The notes below the pieces were generated by a model, which saw nothing but the letters and a program-made list of their open reading frames with translations, searched no databases and was not told the origin of the DNA. From positions 159,434 to 223,433 of the forward strand of contig KN834804.1 of NCBI GenBank assembly GCA_000827265.1: a stretch of 64,000 nt of DNA, given 5' to 3'. The position numbers and the translations under genes were made by a program. This document shows positions 23,778 through 35,319 of this stretch, in pieces. Each line of letters starts with the position of its first letter. Position 1 is the stretch's first letter. The stretch is from Collybiopsis luxurians FD-317 M1. Taxonomy: Eukaryota; Basidiomycota; Agaricomycetes; Agaricales; Omphalotaceae.

Positions 23778-25324
23778 ATGATAGCTTGGATACCCTGTCT
23801 GTTATTATTAGTGGGGTCAGCTCTTGCTTCTCACATTCAATATCGCTACGACACAAATGACTCAGACCCGTTTGTCGGAGGAGGCTCAGATCAAGGCTGG
23901 CAGATAATGCCTGAAGTTGGAGGTGCGACTTCCTACCCCCAGTGGCCTTTGGACCCTAAAGGCAGGGCCAAGCTGGTAAGTTACTTCTACTCGCGTGGAC
24001 AATAAACAAGACGCTCAAGTGCTACGGTGTTAGCCTGTCTATCAAACTACAGGACTGGTCGAATCCGAAATAACTCGAGCAGTCATTGTTTTGCCCGGTA
24101 AAGTATGTCTGAGCTACGATTATGTGCGTTTGTCATACCTAGCTCTTTCCTCAAACAGCCTCGTGATTGCTGGTACTATTGGGTCATCATGAACAATGCT
24201 CTCGTCAAAGCCAACGCCCAGAACTCATCTATTGATCCCTCCCAAATTTCGATCATGGCCCCATGTTTCTGGACTGAGCTAGATGTCCAAGCCGGCGCCG
24301 CTCAATCTGATGTGCTTGTCTTCGGGTTGACTACATGGATAGACGGAAAAGAGAACGTTGGCCCTTCTACAATCTCGAAGTATAGCAGCTTCAGAGTCTT
24401 GGACGATCTCATTGCATATTATATGGACAGGATAAGATATCCGAATCTGAATGTGATTATATCCTTCTTTGCCTTGCTGCTTTGCTGACTTCATTTTCAG
24501 ACCGTGGTCCTAGCAGGCCATTCTGCCGGAGGTCAAATGGTCCAGCGTTATGCTGGATTAAGACGAGCAAATGTAGACGACGATCGCCTTCACTTCTGGG
24601 TAGGTACGTGGAAGTTCCTTTATCAGTTTACCGCGTATCAAATAACGTTCATAAAGCCAATCCGGGTTCACTGATGTGGCTTTCTCCCGATCGACCTTAC
24701 CCTAACGCATCCTGTGAAGGAATTGACGACTACAAATACGGGCTGGCGGGTAATTTCCCTTGGTACGGCCGTGGTCTCGACCGTGATAGTATTACCCCTT
24801 TGTATAACCAGAGAATCATCAACTATGCCTGGGGAACGGTAATTTTTCGTCCATTGAGCCGATAGTCCTTTCCGTTTTCTTACACTTCTCTCTACAGGCC
24901 GACAATGGACCTGGAGATACAAGATGTGAGGCAGAGGTGAGCTTCGTCTGGTATGCCCGGTATTCAGTTTCTTAAATCTTTTGGTAGACTCAAGGATCTA
25001 CACACCTCACACGAGGCCAAAACTTTGTTCAAATGATCAACAGCACCTTCGGATGGCCAGCCAATGCTACCGTAGACTGGGTTCTGGGTGTCTCCCACGA
25101 CAACGTAGGCATGATGGAGAGTGACGATGGGATAGACAAGGCAAGCGTCTGGTGATATTCAAAAAGAGGACCCTAGGCTGACTATCTTTTTGCTTTAGCT
25201 TTTTGTTTATCAGACAGCCTTTTCGGAACCTCAGGCGGTACCACCTCTGACACAATTTATGTTGCGGAGCTATGCTGTGTTGAACAGTATCTTTCAGTCA
25301 CGAGGTCAAGCGACAGTAAATTAA
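23778..25324 (+). CDS. Secreted alpha/beta-hydrolase
   Basis: Likely extracellular or secretory-pathway serine hydrolase (esterase-like); substrate unknown. ATG 23778 gives the signal peptide MIAWIPCLLLLVGSALAS. Exons then read SQISIMAPCFW and LDDLIAYYMDR. A 50-nt intron follows NLN, and the next exon opens TVVLAGHSAGGQMVQRYAG, containing the nucleophile elbow G-H-S-A-G. Later exons carry GSLMWLSPDRPYP, PLYNQRIINYAWGT, CEAETQGSTHLTRG and WVLGVSHDNVGMM (His candidate). The end is FQSRGQATVN at TAA 25322-25324. Length (about 380-400 aa) and the position of GHSAG fit a fungal secreted alpha/beta-hydrolase. The catalytic acid could not be fixed by eye. It sits between proteases B and C without sharing their promoter element. 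Confidence 0.78.
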
Positions 25325-26505
25325 CAGAATGGACTTACACTCTCTCCGACCATGAATTGCAGAATATACCTTACTCTCTTCCGATTGAACCCTGCTGTTA
25401 GAGTTTATTCGTCTTTTAACTATTTTATTCTTCAAAATCCTCGCCTGATAGACAGATTCATTTTTTTGGGAACAATGGGATAACAGGGTAGTTAGAATCA
25501 GTATGATATAATGATAAAATCTTTGGTTCATCAAACCGTTACTTTGAGCTTTGCTGATATCCCTTCTTGAGACTCTGGATCGTCTTCATGCCAACATTGA
25601 TACGAATAATTAAGCATCATGGTAGACTTGAGCTTAAAAATCTTCTGGTGAGGAGATGGCTCAAAAGAGACGCTAATAGCACCATCAGTGATCACTAACT
25701 CTGAGCCTGGGAAAGGTACGTCGCGGTTGCATCGCGGCGAAGTTTGCGAAATGACGCTTTGACACATTCCCACGATCGACTTTTCTGCTTCCGCCAAACC
25801 ACACAAACCAAATTCGATTTTCAAGGACTTTCTGCTGAATGATTCACGGATTGCTTATCGCCCGGTTCAATAAAGATCCCACAGTATACTGTCTACATCA
25901 AGATGGAAAGATAGACAGTTATATCAGAGTATTTCCGACCCATTGAAGCTATGATCTTCTCTTACCCCACCAGCTGTTCGGTAGCCAATTGTTACTTGCG
26001 CGTTGACCTTTAGGCCTCGACGAAGGATGTCCTGAAACCGAAGCCATCAGCTCCTGCACATTGCTACACCCTTCTGCTTACAAGTTGTTCCCCTTGCTCA
26101 TGCTTTCGCATAGACATGTGCTCATCTGTCGCTATTGACTCCATTGACTTGCGTGAGCTATGGTGCAACGGACTTACACCGCCGTCAGAGGAAAATCGCG
26201 AACCCTGCGCTTCATCTTCTCAAAGTTGTAATTGTGGCTGAATACATGACTCGTGCTTGGGATACTTTGACCGATTTGGGTGCAGCACCGGTATGAGAGA
26301 GGTGGAGAATATCACCACGCAGCAGAAGCTTGAAGTTAGGCCGGTCTGAAAATAGTGAGGATCAGTCAGCAGCGCATTGTTTTCTATTCTTAATATCTGT
26401 CCCATTCCCATCCTTCGATCCCGCTCACACGTTGATGCTTCTCACATAGGTTGCACATGTATGGGAGTACTAGGTGATGTGTGTTCTAAATATCAATGAC
26501 GATCC
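25325..26505. other. Intergenic region upstream of protease C
   Basis: From 25970 it is the upstream half of the segmental duplication shared with protease A. At 25531-25824 (minus) a 97-codon frame without an ATG (contains IVGMCQSVISQTSPRCNRD and SYQCWHEDDPESQEG) could be a terminal exon of an unknown gene. I saw no upstream exon and do not call it. Confidence 0.4.
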
Positions 26506-26517
26506 TTAAAAGCAAAG
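26506..26517 (+). promoter_or_regulatory. Core promoter of protease C (TTAAAAGCAAAG)
   Basis: 93 nt before the ATG and the same element as in A, D and E, followed by a conserved 'ctcggattc-aga-atcttc' leader block. Confidence 0.6.
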
Positions 26518-26598
26518 CTATGGAGCTCGCCATACCTTAGGGCTCGGATTCCAGACATCTTCTGCTGTTCTGCTTTCCACGCGTCTTTTGTTTGCAAG

Positions 26599-28322
26599 AT
26601 GTTCTCTGTCATCTCCCTGCTGACTTTTGTTACCCTTGCTTTGGGTGTGGCAACCAGTCCCGTCGTTGTTGTCGACCGTTCTCCAATTCTTTCTCTTCCT
26701 CTCAAGAGGGTCAACAACTTCACCAGTGGTCATGACATTCTTGCTCGTGACCTTGCTAGGGTTCAACGCTTCAGAGACCGGGCCAAGGCTCGTGCGACTG
26801 GTCAACCCGTCAAGAGGCAATCTTCAGAACCTGTCAGCAACCAGGTCGTGTCTTATATTGCTTCTGTTGGTGTCGGCGCCAGCGATTCCCAGTGTGAGTC
26901 GTCTCCATATTACCAGCAGTTTTACCACTGATTATTTGCTGATCCTAACGAAGTCCAACTGATTGTTGACACGGGCTCGTCTAATACATGGGTGCGAGTT
27001 CGCAGCCCGTTCACTTTTCGTTCTCACGTCTCAATATGAGAATTTATCAGGTGGGAGCCACTAAGCGCTACACTGCAACATCAACATCTACGGATACAGA
27101 AGATGCGGTTTCTGTTTCCTATGGTTCCGGAGACTTTTCTGGTAAGCGTTCAATATCAGACACCTGGCTCTTCCTCACCGTTGGTTTCCCAGGGACCGAG
27201 TTCATTGACAGAGTCACCCTCTCTTCCAGCCTCGTCATCAACCAGCAAAGTATTGGAGTTGCATCTAGTTCCGAAGGCTTTGAGGGTGTAGACGGCATCT
27301 TGGGGTGTGTAGGCCTCCCGGTTAGGAGCTATGTCAAGCTGTTCCACTGACGTGCCACTTGCAGTATTGGTCCTGTCGACTTGACAGAGGATACCGTCGA
27401 AAACGTCAATACCGTTCCTACTGTGACAGACAATCTCTTCGCGCAGGGTACTATCGCTCAGAACCTCGTTGCAGTCTCTTTCGCGCCTACGGACGCTGAA
27501 GTAGACAACAATGGTGAACTCACTTTCGGTAAGCTTTTTAAATCTTGCGGTACATCATACCTTGGTAAACACTCGTAGGTGGAACGGATTCTACAAAGTT
27601 CACTGGGGAAATCACTTTTGTGTACGTTTCTTGTCTGCACATAGAATAGCAGAATGATTCTCACTTTGTGCAGGCCAAGAAACGGAGACTTCTGGGGAAT
27701 CACGCAAACTGTCACCTACGGTTCGACGAGCATTCTTGGCAACACGGACGGCATTGTCGATACGGGCACAACTTTGATCTTGTTCGATCAAACCGCGTTC
27801 AATGCATACACTAGAGCCACCGGAGTACGCTCGGATCTATTTATGTAAACAATATTTGCCTACTAACTTGATTCCGATCAGGCTGTCCTGGACAACAATA
27901 CTGGGCTCTTAAGAGTCACCACAGCCCAGTTCAACGCTCTTCAGAACCTGAACTTCAACATTGGCGGTGTAAGACTCTAGTTTCCTCTGAGTCTGCGTTG
28001 ACTAAAACGATGGCCGCACAGACAACATTCTCCTTGACTCCGAATGCTCAAATTTTCCCTCGTAGCTTGAACACTCTCATAGGTGGCGTTGCCAACGATA
28101 TCTATCTCATTGTTGGTAACCTTGGTGAGATTTTCTAACAAAATAATTCAGATAGAAAGGACTGGAAACTGACTGAGATTTGTCCTAGGCCCTTCGGGAG
28201 AAGAGCCTTTCAACTTTGTTAACGGCTATGCTTTCCTTGAGCGTTTCTATTCCGTTTTCGACACAGGCAACAACCGAGTCGGAATCGCAACCACCCCGAA
28301 CACGAACGCCGAGACCAACTGA
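26599..28322 (+). CDS. Secreted aspartic protease C (polyporopepsin-like)
   Basis: Closest paralogue of A. Signal peptide MFSVISLLTFVTLALGVATS; propeptide ending VKR|Q; exon 1 is 26599-26893, exactly the same length as in A. The catalytic motifs DTGSSNTW and GIVDTGTTLILF are intact, and the flap is VSYGSG. The exon order and intron phases match A throughout. The C-terminus FDTGNNRVGIATTPNTNAETN ends at TGA 28320-28322. No internal stop or frameshift was found after splicing. It should mature to a cysteine-poor enzyme of about 340 residues. Confidence 0.86.
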
Positions 28323-29021
28323 GCGATTCGAAGTGAAAATAACGTAGTATAGGACATAAGGCTTCATTCACATGTACGGGTATATCTGTATAGCATAAAT
28401 GATTACGAATGAAACGATCTAAAATAGCAGCTTTACTCCGCAATCGACCAATACTCAGAATGGAACGAATTGATAAATGCTAGTGTGTGCGAAGTACCGA
28501 TTTTGATAGTGCACCCATTCAAGCATCAGGGGGGAAAAGTTGGTTTGTAGACAGCCAGGTCAACAACGTAGTATCCAATATGCTTGCATTGCCGAACTAT
28601 TGGAGCACTCGGCTGGGATACGAAGAAGGGTTGGCATCATGAATTGGTGGATGTGAACTTGGATGTGAACATTCATAGGGCACGGCTTCAAGTTTACATT
28701 GCGATATGGGGACCAGGGCTATACTCGATAGCCTCGACGAATCAGAATTAAGACCATATAGAGGAAATGACCATATAGAGGAAATTTATCAGATTTAAAA
28801 GAAATAGGGCGCTCGGAAGTTCTCTTAAACCGTTCTGCCACCCCTAATCTCGTTCTCTCACGCCACTTTCGCGTCACTCAATGCCATTCTATCGCCATTG
28901 CGAGTTGACTGATGATCAACTATATTACAGATGCTATGAGCCCGACTCTTCTTCTACGAACTAGGACTCCGCTCTCAAGCTGAGTGCATGACATTGTCAA
29001 CAGCCAAGGTCTTTACGAAGC
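28323..29021. other. 3' flank of protease C
   Basis: Mostly the downstream half of the duplication shared with protease A. It contains a short direct repeat (gaccatatagaggaaat, twice near 28753-28785). No gene seen. Confidence 0.5.
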
Positions 29022-29405
29022 TCAAATCTCGCAGAAGAGAGAACCTGCTTGGCAACTAGTAGCGTTCCAGCAAAATAAGTAAAGGTAAGGAATTTTTAGC
29101 TTTGTTATAAATACTCACGCCCAAGCTCCTGAGTTGTGGCAGCACAGCTGGCTGTAACCGCACTGCATTGAAGAATCCGCAATCAGCAAGATGTGAAGGA
29201 GTCCGGCCAGATTAGTCGACGTACAGAAGTGTCATCTGGCCCGGAGCCTACCAGGGGGTTAGATTCTACAAAGCCTCATCTGATTCAGTAATATTAACTC
29301 ACAAGCTGGATGATTCGGTCCTCCTTGAGGGACTGCTCCAACGACCAAACTATTCAAGGGCAAAGCCGCGATGAGAGAGGAAATGGTAGCAAATTTGAAC
29401 AACAT
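29022..29405 (-). CDS. Small secreted cysteine-rich protein, 67 aa, six Cys
   Basis: Four short exons: 29303-29405, 29225-29247, 29119-29162 and 29022-29055. The three introns (55, 62 and 63 nt) all have GT-AG ends. ATG 29405 opens MLFKFATISSLIAALPLNSL, followed by VVGA, a signal peptide. The mature part of about 40 residues has six cysteines spaced C-x7-C-x5-C-C-x7-C-x6-C, ending FCEI and TGA. Every cysteine lies after the signal peptide; the CC pair lies in YSQLCCHNSG. The exon sum (204 nt) is an exact codon multiple. A TATA box (TATAAATA at 29504-29511 on the minus strand) lies about 100 nt upstream. The pattern suggests a disulfide-rich mini-protein (knottin-sized); I do not recognise the family. 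No single open frame reaches 60 codons, so ORF-based searches would miss it. Confidence 0.68.
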
Positions 29406-29503
29406 TGTCGCCTAAAATAGAGATGGCAGAGACTGAAGGTCGAGTTCAATGCTTCGCTTTGAGAAGTGAGGGAACTTGAATCATCTGCCTCGATTTGCAG
29501 CTG

Positions 29504-29511
29504 TATTTATA
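29504..29511 (-). promoter_or_regulatory. TATA box of the small Cys-rich gene
   Basis: TATAAATA on the minus strand, 99-106 nt before the ATG. This spacing is the same as the TATA-to-ATG distance in the protease genes. Confidence 0.55.
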
Positions 29512-30767
29512 CGGGTTCTGAACAGCTGAGGACAATACTAGACCGACGCCATTTCGGTGTACTAGGAACTTGAACGTCAGAAACATGGCGCCAGGTAAGC
29601 GTATTCTATATTGTGACACTATGTTAAGTAAGAAAACTGATAGCGATGCTGAGTGCAGACCCTGACATAACTGAATACGAAGAGGTGCAATCAACACTTC
29701 TTTTCCCTGGTTGAGACTTAAAGGGGATCCAGCAACCGTGGATGTCGCTGGCCAAACCTAACAACACCACACGCGGCACCGGCAACTACCACAGAGGCTA
29801 AAGCTTCCATTCAACTACAATCAGTGCGTTCTCGTACTCACAAGGAAACTTACGTACCTGAACACCAGGCGCCTTGGAACACTTGCATACAGTAAGAATC
29901 CAACTGGCAATGGCACGGCGGGGTGTTAAGCGCATACATATTCTAATTAGCAAGCAAGGAACCTAAATGCCAATTTATCGTCGTCATAAAGGTGAGTTAG
30001 TATCGGGATATTGAGTTGCGACCCGAGAGTTACTCTAATTTCAATGGACACCCCCGACTTGCACCTGACATTTGTATTGGCCGGTGGTTAAATCCTCGTT
30101 AAGAATCATTTTGCAGGATCTGAAATGACCAGTATATCTGCTACCTACGTCCATATTGCCTATACGCTATCTACGTCTTTATTGACAAGGAACAGAGATA
30201 TAAAAAAACTTCGACAGGCGTATCAAGTTATTTCCGACAGCTGTTTCCCCGTGGGTGAAGTTGTGATCCAGAATCGGATGATTCTATCTGCCCACTTCCC
30301 CTATCTGTCCACTCAATATCCACTCCTCCTGAACGTGAACAGCGCGTCAGCTCGTCCTACATATTGTTTTACTCTTCTGCTTACAAGTGTGATTCCCTTC
30401 CTCATACTTTGAAGTAAACTGCTTCATGACCTTTCCCAGAGCTGCTTTCTTGATTTGCGCGGGCTACGATATATCGGACTGACCGTAGTTAAATCGTACC
30501 GCGAAATGTGGACTTCTTCTCGTCGATTCATGACTAATACTTGGGATACTAATCTGGCCGGTTCAGGCTCACTTAAAGTATTCAAGAGCACGGAAGCTTG
30601 AACTTGTCAAGAGTGCCTGTAAAAACGAGGAACAGTGACCAGTGCACTTAAATTGATTCATATTTCCTGTTCTACTGGCTCACATGTCCATGCCATTTCC
30701 CTCATAGGTTGCGCACTGTGTCAAATGGCAGATGATCGGTTGTGTTTTCTGGATCACAATGGCGACC
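29512..30767. other. Intergenic region upstream of protease D
   Basis: Most of 29860-30760 is the upstream half of a duplication shared with protease E. On the minus strand, 29858-29939 and 29718-29797 could form two exons joined by a 60-nt GT-AG intron. They would encode a 50-odd-residue Cys-containing peptide (PCHCQLDSYCMQ ... GAWC ... GAACGVV). There is no signal peptide and the matching region upstream of E does not preserve the frame, so I leave it uncalled. Confidence 0.4.
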
Positions 30768-30780
30768 TTTAAAAGCAAAG
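30768..30780 (+). promoter_or_regulatory. Core promoter of protease D (TTTAAAAGCAAAG)
   Basis: 94 nt before the ATG. The element is retained although the gene behind it is broken. Confidence 0.55.
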
Positions 30781-30861
30781 CCATTGGACTGACCATATCT
30801 CACAACTTGGATTCCAGACATCTTCAGCCTCTCTGCTTCCTACACACCTCTTTCTTATAAG

Positions 30862-32576
30862 ATGCTTTTTGCCACCTCGTTGATTTTTATCAATCTCGCA
30901 TTGAGCGTCGCGATCAGCGCAGTAGTTGTCGTCGACCGTTCGCCGATTCTTTCGCTGCCTCTCACGAGGGTCAACAACTTCACCAGTGGGCATGACATTC
31001 TCGCTCATGATTTTGCCAGGTCCAGTCGTTCAAGCAACGCACTAAAGCTCATGCGACTGGCCAGACCGTCAAGAGACAATCAGTCACAGTCAGCAACCAG
31101 GTTGTTTCCTACATCGCTTCTGTGGGAGTTGGAGCCAATGCCTCTCTGTGTGGGTCGTCTCTGTATCATACCAAGCTTTATCGCTGATTTTCCCAATTCT
31201 AGTGAAGTCCAACTGATCGTTGACACGGGCTCGTCTGATACATGGGTGCGAATTCAGAGCCCATTCGCCTTTCGGTTTCAACTCTGATTATGAGTCAATC
31301 AGGTAGGAACTACTAAGCCGTTCACTGCAACATCGACATCTACAAACACGGGAGCTTTGGTTGGTGTTTCCTATGGTTCTGGATCATTCACCGGTAAGCA
31401 TGAAATCTTATGAAGTTGATTCTTTGTCACTGTTGGATGCGTAGGAGTCGAGTGGATTGACAGAGTCACCCTTTCCTCTCAACTCGTCATTGAAGAGCAA
31501 AGTATTGGCGTTGCATTAGTTCTGCTGGTTTTGAGGGTGTAGATGGTATTTTGGGGTGCGTATGCGCTAAAATTTCTTCGTCTCTGCAAAGTTGTGTAGC
31601 TTACGCGCCATTTTAGTATTGGCCCTGACAATTTGACAGAGGGTACTGTCAATGGGCTCGCCACCGTACCCACTGTGACAGACAACCTTTTTACACAGGG
31701 AACTATTGCCCAGCGTCTCGTTTCAGTTTCCTTCCAGCCTATGAACTCTATACTGGTCAATAACGGTGAACTCACTTTCGGTAAGTTTTAGATCTTGCGG
31801 TACATTGTATCTTTGATAAACACGCGCAGGTGGGACGGATTCCACAAAATTCATGGGCGATATCACTTTTGTGTACGTTTCTTGTTTGTGTTCAAAGTAG
31901 CACGGGATGATTCTCACATTGTGTAGGCCGAGAAACGGACTCTTCTGGGGAATCACTCAAAGTGTCACTTACGGCACAACGAGCATTCTCGCCAGCACGG
32001 ACGGCATTGTCGACACGGGCACAACTTTGATTTTGTTCGAAGAAACCGCATACAATCCATATGTGAAAGCTACTGGAGTATGCTCGAAATTGTTTATGAA
32101 AACATCATTTGCCTGCTAACATGATTCAAATCAGGCTGTCCTGGACAGCGCTACTGGGCTCTTAAGAGTCACCACAGCCCAGTTCAATGCTCTTCAGAAC
32201 TTGAACTTTAATATTGGCGGTGTAATGCTCTAGTTTTTGCTGAGTCTACGTGCTAATCAAAATGATAACAATGCAGACGATCTTCTCCCTAACTCCCAAT
32301 GCCCAAATCTTCCCTCGCTCCTTGAACATTGCCATTGGTGGCAACGCCAACAATATCTATCTCATCGTTGGTAACCTTGGTGAGAGTTTTCAGAAAGATT
32401 TTTTGATAGGAAGGACCAATTACTAATTCAAATTTGTCGCAGGCCCGGAGGGAGAGGAGCCTTTCAACTTTGTCAACGGATATGCTTTCCTTGAGCGTTT
32501 CTATTCTGTTTACAATACAACCAACAACCGTGCTGGAATCGCAACTACTCCGTTCACAAATTCCAATACTAACTGA
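30862..32576 (+). pseudogene. Aspartic protease D, frameshifted copy
   Basis: Full-length by alignment to E, with signal peptide, propeptide, DTGSSDTW, GIVDTGTTLILF and a C-terminus ending at TGA 32574-32576. Two single-base deletions break it. The first is in exon 1 near 31020, where GCCAGGTCC replaces the GCCAGGGTCC of the paralogues, so the propeptide after HDFAR is read out of frame. The second is near 31515, where GCATTAGTT replaces GCATCTAG-T. The shifts do not cancel. All later exons remain well preserved, so loss is recent, or one shift is a sequencing error in the GGG run; two independent errors are less likely. The exon-1 donor is gtgggt rather than gtgagt. First-Asp context is DTGSSD instead of DTGSSN. 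Confidence 0.78.
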
Positions 32577-33511
32577 GCGATTCAATATGAGATCGGTATG
32601 AATAATAAGATACTAAGCTTCATCCACATGTACGACGTCTGTATTATAGTATGAATGTCGGAGATGACTCGGAATAGTGTCAGAACATCTGGATTCTATA
32701 TGAACTTTCTTTAACGATAATCACGAATTTGATTGTCAGTGAAGTAGCGCCTTCCCTTAATCATTGCTATGATTCGGCCCAACGTGACATAAACGTGACC
32801 GCGTGGGCTCAACTCAATTCATCACGAGATGAAACCACGTGCGACATCGGCACTCTCCACAAGAACCTTCATTTGAACATGATCGGTGCGCCATCGTACA
32901 AGCCTACCAGGCGCCTCGGAACACTTGGCACTTGCAAACAGTCTGCACGAGTAAGAATCCAACATACATAACAGGCTAGGAACACATCTCCCCATTTATC
33001 GTTATCATCTAGTCGTGACTCACTCTGCAGCTGACGAATCATTTTCTAATACCAACTCAAGTGTATATGCTATCCACGCATATCTGCATATACGCTATCT
33101 ACGTTTACATCGACAAGGAACAAAGATAAAAAAAACTTCGACAGATGTATCAAGCTACTTATTTCCGACTCACCGAAGTTATTAGAAGTTATGATCCGAA
33201 TAATGCTATCGTTCCACAGCCCCTCCTGAACACCGTCAGCTCCCCCTACACGCTACCCTCTTCTACTTACAAGTGTCTCCCCTCCTTTATAAACTTTCAA
33301 GTAGAGATGTGTTCATGTGCCTATACTGACCTTCTCAGACCTGCTTTTTGACTTAATCTATCGGACTGACGCCGTCATCACGATTTCGCAAAATCTCCGC
33401 TTCATCTCCTCCTGCGTTTTGTCTCCTTAAAGAAGAAAATAAGATTTGATTTGCACACTGTGTCGAAGAGTAGAGGATCTGTTTTCTGTTTTCTGGAATA
33501 CAGTGGCGTGC
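32577..33511. other. Intergenic region between D and E
   Basis: 3' flank of D followed by the upstream half of the duplication unit of E. No independent gene seen. Confidence 0.5.
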
Positions 33512-33524
33512 TTTAAAAGCAAAG
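33512..33524 (+). promoter_or_regulatory. Core promoter of protease E (TTTAAAAGCAAAG)
   Basis: 94 nt before the ATG and identical to the element of A and D. Confidence 0.6.
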
Positions 33525-33605
33525 CTATTGAACTGACCATACCTCTAGGATTGAGTTCCAGACATCTTCAGCTCTTCAGCTTCCTACGCACCTCTTTCTT
33601 ATAAG

Positions 33606-35319
33606 ATGTTCTTCGCCAACCCCCTGCTGATTTCTGTTGCCCTTGCCTTAGGCGTTGCAACCGGCCCAGTAGTTGTTGTCGACCGTTCCCCGATTCTGTC
33701 TCTGCCTCTCAAGAGGATCAACAACTTCACCAGTGGACATGACATTCTCATTCATGATCTTGCCAGGGTCCAGTCATTCAAGGACCGCGCTAAAGCTCGT
33801 GCGACTGGCCAACCCGTTAAGAGACAATCAGTACCCATCAGCAACCAGGTTGTCTCTTACATTGCGTCTGTCGGCATCGGCGCCGATGATTCTCAGTGTG
33901 AATAATCTCCATATTACTTACCAATCTTCATCACTGATATTTCCCAACTCCAACTAAGTCCAACTAATCGTTGACACGGGCTCGTCTAATACATGGGTGC
34001 GAATTCGAAGCCCGTTTCCTTTCCAATTTCAACTCTAAATATGAAAGTCAATTAGGTAGGAGCTAATAAGCCGTTCACACCATCACCGACATCTACCAAT
34101 ACAGGAGATTTGGTTGGTGTTACTTATGGTTCCGGATCATTCGTTGGTATGTGTTCTATCTCATGAAATTGATTCTTCCTCACTGTTGGATGCGTAGGAA
34201 CCGAGTGGATTGACAGACTCACCCTTTCTCCTGAACTCGTTGTCGAGGAGCAAAGTATTGGCGTTGCATCTAGATCCTCTGGTTTCGAGGGTGTAGATGG
34301 TATCCTAGGGTGTGTCGCAAGAACTTCCTCACCAAGCTGTTCAGCTGACGCACCATTTGAGTCTTGGCCCTGACGATTTGACAGAGGGTACTGTCAATGG
34401 GCAGGCCATCGTACATACTGTGACGGACAACCTTTTCTTGCAGGGCACCATTGCTCAAAATCTCGTTTCGATTTCCTTCCAACCTGCAATTACTGAAAAT
34501 GACAATAGTGGTGAACTCACGTTCGGTAAATTCTTCAAAACTTGCAGTACATTGCGACGCCGCTAAATACGCACAGGTGGGACGGATTCAACAAGGTTCA
34601 CCGGTAATATCACTTTTGTGTACGTTTCTTGCCTGCGTTTAGGGTAGCAGGATGATTCTCACTTTGTGCAGGCCAAGAGTTGGAGATTTCTGGGGTATTT
34701 CTCAAAGTGTCACGTACGGCACAACGAGCATTCTTGGCAACACGGACGGGATTGTCGATACGGGCACAACTTTGATCTTGTTCGATCAAACCGCGTTCAA
34801 TGCATACGTGACAGCAACTGGAGTTCGCTTGAATTTGTTTATGCAAACGTCATTTGCCTGCTAACCTGACTCTGATCAGGCTGTCCTGGACAATGCTACT
34901 GGGCTTTTAAGAGTCACCACAGCTCAGTTCAACGCTCTTCAGAATCTGAACTTTAACATTGGCGGTGTATTGCCCTATTTCTTACTGAGTCTATGCGCTA
35001 ACTAAAATGATAACAATGCAGACAACCTTCTCCCTAACACCAAATGCCCAAATCTTCCCTCGCTCCTTGAACGTTGCCATTGGTGGCAACGCGAACAACA
35101 TCTATCTCATTGTTGGTAACCTCGGTGAGCTATTTCAGGCAAATTCCAGATAAAAGGACTGGCCGCTGATACAGATCTGGCACAGGTCCTGTGGGAGAGG
35201 AGCCTTTCAACTTTGTCAACGGATATGCCTTTCTCGAGCGTTTCTATTCCGTTTACGACACAGGCAACAACCGTGTCGGAATTGCAACCACCCCGTTCAC
35301 AAAGGCCACTACTAACTGA
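33606..35319 (+). CDS. Secreted aspartic protease E (polyporopepsin-like)
   Basis: The intact partner of pseudogene D. Signal peptide MFFANPLLISVALALGVATG; propeptide with HDILIHDLARVQSFKDR, ending VKR|Q. Spliced exons give FQLIVDTGSSNTW (first Asp), the flap VTYGSG and GIVDTGTTLILFDQ (second Asp). The C-terminus FYSVYDTGNNRVGIATT ends at TGA 35317-35319. The intron after GILG uses the acceptor ttgag, changing GIGP of A and C to GLGP. The join YGSGSFVGTEWIDRLTLS shows the charge pattern WIDR shared with D. No frame disruption was found. Confidence 0.85.

Larger units (their letters stand above)
25970..28970. repeat. Segmental duplication unit, copy 2 (contains protease C)
   Basis: Matches 4830-8000 in both flanks and through introns. 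The right border lies just before the small Cys-rich gene. Confidence 0.75.
29860..32640. repeat. Segmental duplication unit, copy 1 (contains protease D)
   Basis: The upstream flank ('ccaggcgcc-cggaacactt'; 'tacgctatctacgt-t-cat-gacaaggaac'; 'aaaaacttcgacag'), gene and early 3' flank are matched at 32880-35400. D and E share leader 'acctctttcttataagATG', which is not present in A, B or C. Confidence 0.7.
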
